From: Lepidostoma basale
Lineage: Eukaryota > Arthropoda > Insecta > Trichoptera > Lepidostomatidae
Direction of reading: 5' to 3'
Assembly (NCBI GenBank): GCA_022606425.2
Contig: JAHDVF020001345.1
Coordinates: 1 to 64,000, forward strand
DNA length: 64,000 nt
The translations under genes were made by a program, and so were the position numbers. A model generated the notes under the pieces. It worked only from the letters and a program-made list of their open reading frames with translations, was not told the DNA's origin and did not search any database. The stretch's first letter is position 1; every line of letters begins with the position of its first letter. Of this stretch, positions 41,237-51,250 are shown piece by piece.

Positions 41237-41329
41237 GAGCTTGACGAGAGGGAACACGGTTTCACCCCGAAAAATATTTCTGTATTACTGGATTTTATGT
41301 AAATATACATTTCAAAAAGATTTTTTAGG

Positions 41330-41475
41330 TTTATTTTGTCGGGAGAAGCCTTTTGGTAGCGATGAGGTTCGCAACCCATCACAACCCCGCGGGGGTGAAA
41401 ACAGAAGGATGGAATGTCGCATCGGTTAAAGGGGCAGTCCATTATTTCAGCCTACCTCTTCGGGGAGACGGCGTG
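41330..41475 (+). mobile_element. TTAG-tail non-autonomous element, truncated (B6)
   Basis: From TTTTGTCGGGAGAAGCCTTT through GATGAGGTTCGCAACCC to CTACCTCTTCGGGGAGACGG; the tail is reduced to GGTTAGTT. Confidence 0.65.
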
Positions 41476-41599
41476 GTTAGTTAAAAAATTAAATTTATAT
41501 TTATTGTCATTATTTACAATGAACTTCTATGTACTATGAAATTTCAAATAACAACATTAATTTTATAATGTATCTTATATTCGCCTTCATTTTGTGTTG

Positions 41600-41780
41600 T
41601 GGATTCATATTTGAATAAATATAACTGCACTTAATATCATAACACTTAATTTCAATCATTACAGACATATTTCGGTTACGACGTCACCTTTTTCAATGTA
41701 TTTTTCTTTTAAATTTAACTACTAACAAGTGGAAGTAGTTAAAAAAATCGGTTTATTTAATTATTATTTAAAAAGAACTT
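41600..41780. repeat. HP-type half element with motif, then HP3 half copy
   Basis: CACTTAATATCATAACACTT followed by a minus-strand ribozyme-like motif (41664-41696). HP3 arm words (ACAAGTGGAAGTAGTTAAAA) follow at 41725-41745. Confidence 0.5.
41664..41696 (-). ncRNA. Hammerhead-like motif, U3-A8 variant with perfect helix I
   Basis: On minus: TACA, then TTGAAAA (C3 to T, G8 to A), extra A, helix II GGTGAC/GTAACC (loop GTC, one mismatch), GAAA, TATGT, C, then TGTA, which pairs fully with TACA. Structurally parallel to 46344-46377, with different bases in helix I. Confidence 0.6.
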
Positions 41781-41917
41781 CTATCAAGAGATTTCAGTAA
41801 AATCATTCGATAATACATTGTTTCGGCGGAAACACTTTCATATTTCAACATTATTAACTGTTTAAATAAAAAATCTTTGTTATAAATATAATATCACAAT
41901 TGATTATATTTTGCCGC

Positions 41918-41953
41918 GACAGCTGTTTCGCTAACTGATGTTAGCATCGTCAG
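41918..41953 (-). ncRNA. Hammerhead-like ribozyme motif, covarying helix II
   Basis: On minus: CTGACGA, T, helix II GCTAAC/GTTAGC with loop ATCA (six Watson-Crick pairs), GAAA, ACAGCTGT, C. Compared with 16891-16926 (GTCAAC/GTTGAT), base pairs 2 and 3 have both members changed. Triplet GTC. Confidence 0.72.
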
Positions 41954-41992
41954 GTCTTCATCAACTTGAATGTAAGACGTTGATTGTAAGAC

Positions 41993-42028
41993 TTGACGAT
42001 GCTAACTTCGGTTAGCGAAACAGCTGTC
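41993..42028 (+). ncRNA. Hammerhead-like motif, C3 changed (right arm)
   Basis: TTGACGA, T, GCTAAC/GTTAGC (loop TTCG), GAAA, ACAGCTGT, C. As the left arm but with T at position 3, giving a U3-G8 wobble. Confidence 0.55.
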
Positions 42029-42075
42029 GCGGCAAAATATAATCAATTGTGATATTTATAACAAAGTTTTTTGGC

Positions 42076-43055
42076 TAAATCCTTCTATCATCCCTAAGTA
42101 AGAGTCCATGTCGTTTCCTCCCCTTGTAAGAGAGGGTCTTCATATTTATTATGTATCGAATGGATTTTTTTTTATCTAAAATATACACATATATTTTTAC
42201 AAATTACAATCAAAATATTCTACTTAGCTTGAAAAATCAATTCCGAGAAATATTTATACGTTAAAAACATAATTACTTCAGAATAACACATTATTTTGCT
42301 ATTTTAAAAAGTATTTTTCTCATAAAAAATTCGTTCGTTTCGATTAAATATTTACCAACGTATTCATTTAGTCGAATTAAGTATATTTGTTCGTTAAATT
42401 TCATTGTTTACGCTTGGTTAAGATAAATTTGAAAAACGAATATTTTAAAAAAGAAATAATTTTCCAAACACCAGAACGCAAACAGGCCCATCTCTTAAGG
42501 GATAAAAGTGTCAAGGGAGAAAGAGAAAATCGAACGCGAATTATTGTGAGAACAATAAGGCGAGGAGATAAGCGAAACGGGGGACAGACGAGAAGAGGCG
42601 AGACGGGGAGATCAGACAGAGAGGGGGAAAGATAAAGAACAGAGAAACCGAGTAATGCAGCTTTATTTGAATGTCAGACGTAAATGGCTTGCCTAACAAA
42701 GTGGAAAAATTAAGACAAATGTTCCTCGATTGCAGGATTGAGTTACGCGAATGTGAACCCTATTGGAGCCCAATCGGAATATTCTGGCAGGAATTTATGG
42801 CGATGAATAAAATCTAACCTCAAATTTGATTGTGGTCCTAGTTAGGGTTTAGAGTTGAATTATTAGATTCTGTTACCATTTTCTGACCCTAGATTTTACT
42901 ACTAAAAGTATCTAATTAATTAGGTAACATATTTAGCTTTATTCTATTAAGATTTCGTAAAAATATTGAAAAAAAAATCGGGTCGAAAAATCTAATACAT
43001 AAAATAAATATTTCTTTATACTTTGTCTTTTAGAATATTTATATTTTTAAAATAG
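42076..43055. other. Mostly single-copy; purine-rich tract
   Basis: 42500-42660 is strongly purine-rich (GGGAGAAAGAGAAAATCGAA, GGGAGATCAGACAGAGAGG). 42670-42850 is mixed in composition. No domain-bearing frame; candidate intronic conserved sequence. Confidence 0.35.
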
Positions 43056-43059
43056 TCGA

Positions 43060-43335
43060 GGAAGGCCTAGGAAGACATGGCATTACCAAATTATAAATTA
43101 CTAAAAGGCGGTCATGTTCGAAGTAGGAACTTCGACAAGCGTGCATGTTACGATGTGTGAATGTAGAAGAGGAGCGAGAGTTATGTTAATTAGTGTTATT
43201 AAAAAAAAAAATCACGCTGTCTTTGGTCGGGTAGAATTGATGTAACTAGCTAGCTCCCTATCACATGTCATGAGAATCAATGGATTAAAATTGTGTACAG
43301 TAATTGGTTTCAAAATTACCTGTTGTATTCGAAAA
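43060..43335 (+). mobile_element. LINE scrap, then SINE body fragment
   Basis: 43060-43195: TTAG LINE end (AGTCGAGGAAGGCCTAGGAA, GGTCATGTTCGAAGTAGGAA). 43212-43335: tRNA-SINE body (CACGCTGTCTTTGGTCGGGT, CATGAGAATCAATGGA, GTACAGTAATTGGTTTC) without its head. Confidence 0.55.
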
Positions 43336-43499
43336 TGCTGAAAGCAACGGAAAATTACTACATTTAAAAATACCCAAGTAGTAATCCAAGTAAAGTAGAG
43401 ATATTAATAGACTTGGCTCCAAACCAATCCTTATGACTAAAACTTAATAGTAAAGGTAGAAATAGAAGCAAAGAGGGATATAAGTGAAACTAATTAACT

Positions 43500-43850
43500 A
43501 ACCAAAGTTACACTAACTAAAGTTACTCCCACACTGTTCTTTCTTGACATACTTCTCCCGATTCCTCAAAATTCATACATCGTGTCATTTACGCACTTTT
43601 GAATCTCCGACTTCTCACGTGGCCGACTTTCAATGTTTGATTAATTTCATCCTGCCACGTTTTCATTGGTTTTCCTCTATTTCTAGTTATGTTTACATCG
43701 TTAGCATATAATTTTTTCGTTAAATATTTCTATGTGTCCAAACCATCGTAATGCTCCTTTCATAATTTTTTTCATAAAAGTTCATTCGCACTAAATTCAC
43801 TTCTTATATTTTCAATCGACACTCCTATTTGAGATTATCACATTATTTTA
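43500..43850 (-). mobile_element. TTAG LINE fragment, decayed
   Basis: TTACTCCCACACTGTTCTTT, CGACTTCTCACGTGGCCGAC and CTATGTGTCCAAACCATCGT match the LINE C-terminus on minus; no open frame. Confidence 0.6.
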
Positions 43851-43857
43851 TCTAAAT

Positions 43858-45000
43858 CTTAACAACAACAACATGGGGGTCCTCTCCACACCTTCATCCA
43901 CCTATGTTTTGGTCTATCCACGCTTCGTTTTCCACCTGATCGTGTACTGAGAATCTTCTCTGGAATTTGATATTCTTCCATTCGTTGGAGATCTCCCAAC
44001 CATCTGCGCTGTATTTTTGTAAACTTCACTATGCTAGGCTTTTTATAAAAACCTTCCAGCTCCTGGTTATATCTCACTCTCGTAACTCCACCTCCACAAA
44101 AAAGACAAAAGATTTTTCTCAACACCTTCCTTTCAAAGGCCAGCAGCGCATTTTCGTAATTTTGCTCAGTACCCAACACTCCGCACCAAATACAAGTACT
44201 GGTCTCAGCAATGTTTTATACAGAAGTAATTTGGTGTTTCTTGTCAGCAAACGAGATTTAAGGTGTCTGTGGATTCCAAATGGACATGTCATGGACAATG
44301 ACTCTAAAAGAACAACAAAGAATCTACTGGTTTGATAATAGAATACTTAGAATTATCCTGAGACCCAGACCCGGTTGTTGCAGCGGGAACTTGGAGGCAT
44401 AGGACCAACCAAGAGATCCGTACGATGACCCAGCAGTCCCTTATAACGAGCACCGTGAGAGCCGGTCGCCTAGCATGGATTGGGCACGTATGCCGAGCCG
44501 AAGAGACCAGAGCAATCGAGACCCTGTACGCGTCTAGACCGACTGGAGTAAGACCTCTAGGAAGGCCTAGACAACGCCTAATTTACAATGTTCTGACTGA
44601 CTTGGCTAGGTTGGGCTAATCGGACTGCTGGGAGCAAAAGACGCAGGATCGAAGAGCTTATCAAAAACTTATCAAGGAGGCTAAAACTCTTCAAGAGCTG
44701 TATGGCTATCGGAAGTAAGTAAGTGGATTCCAAAATAACATTTATTTGCCACGTTTATTCTCTCTTTAATCTCAATACTAACATTATTGCTGCTAGTTAC
44801 CACTGAGCCCAAATATTGGAACGATTCAACTCTTTCTATGTTGTGGGTACCTGCGCTGAATAATGTTCCTGGACCATTTGTGATGTTAACTGGTGTTTTG
44901 GATGCGATTATATATTTTGTTTTGTGGGTATTTATTTGAAGTCCTAATCTTTTATCTAAATTTTATGCGGTGTTCAATTTTGATGCTTTTTTTTTATTAT
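43858..45000 (-). mobile_element. LINE C-terminal region, split by another LINE
   Basis: The minus strand reads [40 protein letters not shown] and KFTKIQRRWLGDLQRMEEYQ, then KRSVDRPKHRWM. The [11 protein letters not shown]...RYNxEL...IKxQRLRWLGH order is typical of a LINE class with a long post-RT domain. The element continues upstream beyond 44735 (RT-side frames are broken) and is interrupted at 44281-44722. Confidence 0.7.
44281..44722 (+). mobile_element. Nested LINE with 12-bp duplication
   Basis: Exact 12-bp direct repeats GTGGATTCCAAA flank it (44269-44280, 44723-44734). The 65-codon frame reads LITSTVRAGRLAWIGHVCRA, EETRAIETLYASRPTGVRPL and GRPRQRLIYNVLTDLARLG and stops at 44619. The 3' tail is GGAAGTAAGTAA. 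Copies of this family thus insert by target-primed reverse transcription with a GTAA-type tail. Confidence 0.82.
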
Positions 45001-45319
45001 AAACTATGTTAATCTTTTAACAGTATTAACTTTTATATCACTTTTTTCTGAATCTGTGGATATCCGTACGTAGAAATCCAGATATAACAGAATCTCTACC
45101 CACATTGTGATATTTCACTTTTTTTCATAACAACGAATCCGAAATCTTCCAATTCAATTTATTAAATTCCGCAAAGATCATCCTTCAACAACGGATCACC
45201 GATTCATATCCCGAGGCGGGAATATCTCCCAATATCATCGTCCTCCTCGCATCTTTCTTGCCAGTAGCGGCGGTTATTTTTTTAACCAATTCCAAAGTTT
45301 AAAAAATAATTAAAAATAA
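45001..45319. other. Unassigned stretch
   Basis: No recognised repeat. Confidence 0.3.
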
Positions 45320-45530
45320 CACCTCTTCTTCTGGTGCCTGTTCTGGTGTCAGGTCCTCCCAAAGTTGACGATCACTGCAGCAAAAACATTTCTTTCCTGT
45401 GCTACTTAAAACAGGTTCTCACTCTGATCATTTCTGTACATTCTCTTATATTCTGCAGCCAAGACAACTGCCTTCTGCCAACTCCTCAACGTCCATCTAT
45501 ATTGCCCAAGATTATCAGCCAAATTATTAT
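45320..45530 (-). mobile_element. LINE 3' end, decayed
   Basis: Minus: GVGRRQLSWLQNIRECTEM, comparable to GRRQMSWLRNVTEWIGI at 19640; ends in CTTCTTCTGG (plus). Confidence 0.5.
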
Positions 45531-45589
45531 TATTTTGTTGAATCGCTCATTACATCATGACATTATGAGCCAAATCGATGTAAAGGGTA

Positions 45590-45770
45590 TTATAGCTATC
45601 ATAGTGATTCTTGTGACATCTGATAGGTAGGTAATCTATCGCCATTTTATTGTCACGTGAATTCTACACCAGACCAAAGACAGTGTGACAATCACACTGC
45701 CCTCGCCGGGAATCGAACCCAAAACCTTCGGGGAGGCAGTCAATGCATTTACCACTCGGCCACGAAGGCC
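45590..45770 (-). mobile_element. tRNA-derived SINE, good copy
   Basis: A box TGGCCGAGTGG (45762-45752) fits TRGCNNAGYGG; B box GGTTCGATTCC (45719-45709) is exact. The body runs to GATGTCACAAGAATCAC. The tRNA-like head differs from 13535-13756 at several sites, so at least two source copies existed. Confidence 0.82.
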
Positions 45771-46340
45771 AAATTATTATTATTATTATTATTATTTTAT
45801 AAAAACTCCTTACATCATTACAGCACGAGCCAAATCGATGTAAAGGGTGAAAAAAAAAAAATCAAATGAGGTTGTACCTTTCGCCCCTTAGAACATGACT
45901 CAAATAAGAAGACCAAAAAAGTTACTAGATAGGAAGACTAATAATGTAATCATATTTAAATATTTTAAGGAAAAAAATCCATTCTTAACACATTGTCTGC
46001 GGGAATTGCAGATTTTTATTTTATACTAAAGTAGTTAATACGTTAAAATTTTAAAAAGAGAGCTGAACCTCTTGCCAGAAGATCCAAATCCGTGTACAAG
46101 TCCTATTGTTAACATAACATAAAACGCTTAAAAGCGGGAATCGATAATAAACTTTGTCTACATGTACACAAAACCTTACATGGACAAGCACCCCACAACC
46201 TCTCAGACCTTTTCAAGCTAATTGACCTGAATCCACGACAGTCAACAAATCTGTAAAATAATAAGTTTTCAGAAGCTCTCTTAAAACTTGAATTACTTTT
46301 TGATAACTTTGTATTATCACAACACTTTCTTAAATTGTTC
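45771..46340. other. Unassigned; (ATT)n run
   Basis: 45774-45797 is a TTATTATTA microsatellite. The remainder holds no recognised repeat; the minus-strand frame of 83 codons overlaps the ribozyme-like motif and has no domain. Confidence 0.35.
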
Positions 46341-46343
46341 ACA

Positions 46344-46377
46344 GACATGTTTCGGGACACAGAAGGCCCTTCTTCAG
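46344..46377 (-). ncRNA. Hammerhead-like ribozyme motif, all helices
   Basis: On minus: CACG, CTGAAGA, extra A, helix II GGG/CCC with a 10-base loop, GAAA, ACATGT, C, then TGTG pairing with CACG (one G-T, three Watson-Crick). Triplet GTC. All invariant bases present. No inverted partner was identified nearby. Confidence 0.7.
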
Positions 46378-47209
46378 CGTGTAAAATTTTAACAGCTCAA
46401 TGGGACAAAATCGTTACTTATATACTAAATAAAATTAAAATAGCAAAGGAGGGGTGGGGATGATTCCAAGAAGCAGTGTTAATGGGGTTTTGTTGCCAGA
46501 ACAATGAGCCAGGGGAAATAAATCTAATATCGGACTGGAAGTTAAATTAATTTGATTATTTATAATTTATTCTTTATTTTTAATCGCCTTTTTTATTTCT
46601 AGGATTTCAAGATTATTTAAAGTTAGGTTTCTATTACTTACATGCAAAATTCAACGCCGTTATTTTTATCAAACGAGTGATCTTTTTCAATAAGATGATT
46701 TGCGAATTCTGAAAAAATATTATTTGAGAGACATCTAATGTGCTCTTTTAATCTTAAATTAATGTTGTGCGTTGTTTTACCTATATAGAAAGATGAGCAA
46801 TCGTCACATTTTAGTTTATAAACTCCTCTCTTAAAATGTTCATTTTTAGGAGGAGCTTTCCAGACGTAAATATTTCACGAAATCCATATCAACATCATCA
46901 TTCGTATAAAGCACTTAATTTGTGCTTTAACATTCAAAGACATGAATTAAACAGATCGAAACAAATAATTAATTAATGGACTTGTATTAAATAATACGAA
47001 TAAATACATATTTTTCCAGACTTTCATTAAATATTATACAATATTCAATGGGAACGACATGTTTCGCCTTGCCAAAATTTCTATTCGTAAATTATTTGAT
47101 ACAGAAATTCGCATCTTTGTTCAAGAAACAATTATTTTAGCTTTAATATGGGAAGGTAATTTTAAACACTGTAATATCTGCATAAGTATTTTCAATTTAG
47201 TAATAAAGA
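46378..47209. other. Unassigned; HP2 scrap at the end
   Basis: 46430-47000 has no recognised repeat. 47045-47085 is an HP2 inner-arm scrap (GGGAACGACATGTTTCGCCT). Confidence 0.35.
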
Positions 47210-47870
47210 CCTATCATGACATATGGGATGGGCGGACACCACAGTCACAAAAAACGCGCTCAGAGTGTCAGAAATGAAGACGCTCAGGAATATATCTGGC
47301 AAGACACTGCAAGAGAGGATAAGGAATACACGGATAAGGGAGATATGCGAGGTAGAGGATGTCGTTAGGTAGGGAAGGAAAGGAGAAGATAGTGGTATGC
47401 ACACGTGAGGAGAATGGATCCATCCAGGCTTCCCTTCATTGTGTTATACGGCCAGCCCCATGGTAGACAACCCCCGGGCAGACCACCAAAGAGGTGGATC
47501 AATCAATCAAACAAATCAGTTTATTTTCTCAAAACATATTACAAACATTTTTTATAGTTTAAGACATCTATTGAGAACAGGTTAAATATAATAAATATAT
47601 AATACCAGGAACGCATGAGAGATGGTTCAACATTAGGAATACAAGATACTCTCCAAAGTCAAGAGTATTTGTCTCCTGAACGTGCTTTCACGAATATGAG
47701 AGACATCGATCTCCGAAGCGATCATGTTCAGCAGTTTGATTGCTCTCCCCACCGGCATCACCAGAGGAATTATATTAGGATCGATAGTTGGGAGTCGACT
47801 TCGCAGGAGGCCAATTCCTCTTAAGAAACAGGCCATAGGCCTACACTAAGAATAAGAAGAAGAAGAAGAA
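47210..47870 (+). mobile_element. LINE C-terminus split by an antisense LINE 3' end
   Basis: Host (plus): SEMKTLRNISGKTLQERIRN, TRIREICEVEDVV, then GRPPKRWI at 47480-47492, resuming at ~47770 with GRESTSQEANSS-type sequence and the GGCCATAGGCCTA tail plus (GAA)n. Insert (47493-47769, minus): the (TGATT)n-tail family with IPLVMPVGRAIKLLNMIASE. Compare the uninterrupted 3' end at 17780-17850. Confidence 0.7.
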
Positions 47871-48305
47871 GAAAGAATAATAAAGTGAATAATACGGTGA
47901 TTAGAATTCTCATTCCATATTAACAATGAAACGTAGTGTTAACTACTTTACCTTAAATTAGCTTTAATATATTATTGTGCCTGAAATGATCACAGGCCGC
48001 CAATGGCAGATGGTAAACATGTGGAATCAGGAATCCCGCAGGCAGTCATACATCTCGTATCCAATGAAGTGAGAAACGTGACTTTTGTGAGGGAAACAGG
48101 AAGAACGGCGTCAACAAAGGAAACGTCGGGATTTTGTATGGAAGTCTCATTTCCCACCGCAGCCACTTGTTGCGGCCTGAATTATGAGATTATCCTGTTT
48201 TTTTCTATTACGTTTATTTATCTCAGCCGATATCGCGAGCTATCGCGTCTTACTTTAGATTATCATTATATTGCTTATTCTCATAATTTAATATTAGTTG
48301 TAAAC
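47871..48305. other. Apparently single-copy stretch
   Basis: 48000-48200 is less A+T-rich than its surroundings. The plus-strand frame of 131 codons from 48003 runs into HP-like A+T sequence and shows no domain. Candidate conserved intronic sequence. Confidence 0.3.
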
Positions 48306-48309
48306 TGTT

Positions 48310-48510
48310 CAATAAAAAACTTTGTTTTATGTATCATAATTGTATTCATATTTTTCGCGACCTATGTTGACATCATCAGGTGTTACAAATATATATAAAA
48401 AAATAAATGTATATATTACTGTAGCACCTGATGATGTCACATAGGTTGACGAAACAGCTGTCGCGAAAAATAAAAATACAATTGTGATACATATAACAAA
48501 GTTATTTAAT
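48310..48510. repeat. Hairpin element HP1, copy d
   Basis: Arms ACTTTGTTTTATGTATCATA and TACAATTGTGATACATATAA. The left arm lacks the GAAA/helix III segment (deletion after GCGAC); the right arm keeps the motif. Confidence 0.8.
48428..48462 (+). ncRNA. Hammerhead-like motif (HP1d)
   Basis: CTGATGA, T, helix II GTCA-C/GTTGAC (one base deleted), GAAA, ACAGCTGT, C. Triplet GTC. Confidence 0.55.
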
Positions 48511-48519
48511 TTAACAGTA

Positions 48520-48975
48520 TTTTTTTTTTGTATACGACAGGTCTTTAGAACCCTATTACTGTATACATTTTACATACATACAAAAATACATGTTAAAATA
48601 AAACAATTGTGGTATACGAGTATACCTATATGTTCCTTAAAGGACGTATAGGTCATTTGGAGAATGTCCACATCGACTGACACCTCATTCAAGAGCACCA
48701 TACCCCGGGTCATTGTATGCTGCGCTAAGACATTTGTCCTGCTATGCGGTATGCACAACAGATCGTGTCTTCTAGCGCGAGCATACCTGTCCGGTGCATT
48801 AAGGCCATGACACTCTAATAGGTATGGGCTATCAATGAGGTTACGGAGTATTTTAAATACTAATAATAAGTTTATAATGTTAAACGAGATCTGCAAGGTG
48901 GAGGATGTCGTGAGATGGGGCAGACAACGCAGAAGATACTGGAATGGGCACGTGCAAAGGATGGATCCCACAGAA
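48520..48975. mobile_element. SINE scrap and two LINE scraps
   Basis: 48525-48570: tRNA-SINE tail on minus (poly-T, GTATACGACAGGTC). 48580-48870: minus LINE end (TMTRGMVLLNEVSVDVDILQ). 48870-48975: plus LINE (EICKVEDVVRWGRQRRRYWN, GHVQRMDPTE), related to 47330. Confidence 0.5.
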
Positions 48976-48987
48976 TCCCACACGTTA

Positions 48988-49466
48988 TTAGTTGTTATTT
49001 AAAGTTTCAGCCCTTATGTATGGAAGTGAATCTTGGAACTGGCAAAAAAAGTTTAAAAGTAGAATAAATGAACTAGAAATGAGATCACTGAAAAGAATGT
49101 GCGAGAAAACCATATATGATAGAATACCGAACGATGAAATTAGGAAGAAATGTAAGGCAGATGATTGCATCATAAGAAAAATTAAAAAAGGATCCCTGAG
49201 ACGAACGAGAGAATAATGATTTAAATATTGTATACAAGCAATGTGAGAGGAAAGAAAAGCCGTGGAAGACAAACGAAAGCACGACGAAAGCAAATTAATC
49301 AGTGGTCAATAATAATTAAGTCGGAAAATCGACGAGCGTGCATGTTTCAATGTATGAATGTAGAGGAATCTAGAGATGTGTGTCTGGACAGAGCAAAACG
49401 GCAGTCCATTCTTTCTCTCTACCCCTCCGGAAAAACGGCGTGATGGTTAGTTAGTTAGTTAGTTTA
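48988..49466 (+). mobile_element. TTAG-tail LINE C-terminus and tail
   Basis: LMYGSESWNWQKKFKSRINE, LEMRSLKRMCEKTIYDRIPN, DEIRKKCKADDCIIRKIKKG, then a stop; further pieces (KSRGRQTKARRKQINQW, NRRACMFQCMNVEESRDVC) and TACCCCTCCGG, GGCGTGATGG plus a TTAG repeat at 49446-49464. KADDC places it with the fragment at 32530. Confidence 0.78.
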
Positions 49467-49915
49467 AATGTTTAAATATTGGAGCATATTTTAATATTAA
49501 ATTAAAATAGTTTATTTCAGCTGCTTAACATGGATCTATCTATCTTGAACCAATTATACTAATGGCGTGATCTTAGGTCAAAAATCTTACCCATATTAAT
49601 AGCGTTATAGGGTGAACATTTCGGAAGTTAGTTAATTAACTGGTTGATAAAAAGCCATTCATCACGTCATAAAGAATAGCTGCTACGATTAGAGAAGCAA
49701 CAAACCAACCATGCAGAAATATACTAGCAGAGAAAATATCGCGTACGGTCTCCGATCAATTTATCAGAACTTGTTTGAGAAATATTACCAAGGTGATTAA
49801 ACGAAGGGCAATTATAGATGAAAACATGTTAAAAATTGGCTTACTTTAACCTTTCATCTGTTTTAGAATTGTAATTACAATATGATAATCGTTTTAACCG
49901 ATTGAGTAGATTTTA
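49467..49915. other. Unassigned stretch
   Basis: No recognised repeat. Confidence 0.3.
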
Positions 49916-49917
49916 AA

Positions 49918-50155
49918 CACTAACACTATTTTATATTATTTGTTTTAGATTTATTTTGTGGATGTCGGACGATCGAAGTGTGCGCGGGAGATGCCTGTTG
50001 GTGGCGATGAGGTTCGCAACCCATCACACCGCGTCTCCCGCGGAGCGAAAAGAGAAGGATGGAGTGCCGCATCAGTAAAAGTGTGACAGTCCAATCTTTC
50101 TGCCTACCCTTTCGGGGAGACGGCATGATGGTTAGTAAGTTAGTTAGTTAAACAC
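49918..50155 (+). mobile_element. TTAG-tail non-autonomous element (copy B7)
   Basis: GATCGAAGTGTGCGCGGGAG, the GGTTCGCAACC B-box-like segment and the shared 3' block; tail GGTTAGTAAGTTAGTTAGTT at 50130-50149. Confidence 0.78.
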
Positions 50156-50339
50156 TAATAATTTATGCGAAAAGTAAAAAAAAATGATCAAATAAGCAAA
50201 TCAAAAAATAAAAATCAACGAATTAAAAAAAAAAAAAATTTTACGTAACGCCTTTTCTCTCAAATGCCTTTAGAAATGACGAACGTTAAACAAATATTTA
50301 GAAATCAATGTATTATTTATTATTTCGGCATTCACCTTG

Positions 50340-50560
50340 TGGTAGGACATTATTAAAGTGTAAATAAAACACTTGTTTTTCACCACTTGAGTATTACATT
50401 TTACACCACTAGTTTCGGAAGCTACAGATGCTTCCATCTACAGGTTTAAATATTTAAACCTGTAGATGGAAGCATCTGTAGATTCCGAAACTAGTCGCGT
50501 AAAATATAATACTCAAGTGGTAAAAACAAGTGTTTTATTTACAATTTAGAAATCAATAGG
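50340..50560. repeat. Hairpin element HP5
   Basis: Arms of ~90 bp: TAAATAAAACACTTGTTTTT, CACCACTTGAGTATTA and complement, meeting at TTTAAATATTTAAA (50445-50458). Each arm carries a motif (50407-50443 minus, 50460-50496 plus). The only copy of this family here. Confidence 0.82.
50460..50496 (+). ncRNA. Hammerhead-like motif, A6 changed (HP5)
   Basis: CTGTAGA (A6 to T), T, helix II GGAAGC/GATTCC (one mismatch; perfect GGAAGC/GCTTCC in the left arm), loop ATCTGTA, GAAA, ACTAGT, C. The left-arm motif has G at position 17. Probably inactive. Confidence 0.45.
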
Positions 50561-51250
50561 CTCAATTACAACATCCCTGACCAAGTAGTCATTAATGACC
50601 AATTACTGTTATCTTACTCCCCTTTGTTATACCCAATTTAAATAATAATAAAAAATCCTGGAATCGATTACTGCCGAAAATTTGTTTTGTTTGATTCCAG
50701 ACCTTTGCAGCTATAATGGATGGAAAAACCGAATAAGGCGATGCCAACCTAATGGACCAAGAACTATTACATATTATATTTAAATTCAGTAAAAATAAAA
50801 ACAAAAGTACTAGTTTTTCAAACGTTACATATTAATATGTCTCTATAGTAAAATTTTAAATCCAATGTATTGAATACGAATCTACTTGAAAAACTATAAT
50901 ACCAATATTTAAATTCAGTAAATCTTACATAATTATTTGAATATTATTTTTGTATAGAATTATGTTTCAAGCGAGCCTGTCGAAATAAAGACAGAGTGGA
51001 AGTAGTTAAAAAAAACATCGTTTAATTTAATTATTATTTAAAAACAAATATTTTTTTAACATTTTTCACTTCCATATAAACTATTTTTTTATTTTCTTGT
51101 GTGATTTTATTGTTTTGCCAATAAAGAGATGCTTAAAGTTTAAAATTAATTTAATTACAATAGGTAATTACTCAAACTCATAGCGTGGCATTCGGAGTAT
51201 GATTGAAAATACATTAGTTTCTAATAATAATTTGTCAAAATACTATATAA
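50561..51250. other. Unassigned; HP3 half copy
   Basis: 50970-51035 is an HP3 arm (CGAGCCTGTCGAAATAAAGA, GTGGAAGTAGTTAAAAAAAA). The rest has no recognised repeat. Confidence 0.35.

Larger units (their letters stand above)
41880..42075. repeat. Hairpin element HP1, variant subfamily
   Basis: Arms TTTGTTATAAATATAATATC, ACAATTGATTATATTTTGCC, GCGACAGCTGTTTCGCTAAC and complement. The same layout as other HP1 copies but a diverged sequence, including helix II. Confidence 0.85.

Noticed and set aside
42387..42635. 82-codon Arg/Lys/Glu-rich protein
   Set aside because: Translation of a purine-rich tract; composition alone explains the open frame.
48003..48398. 131-codon plus-strand protein
   Set aside because: Second half is translated from A+T-rich sequence leading into hairpin HP1; no family resemblance.
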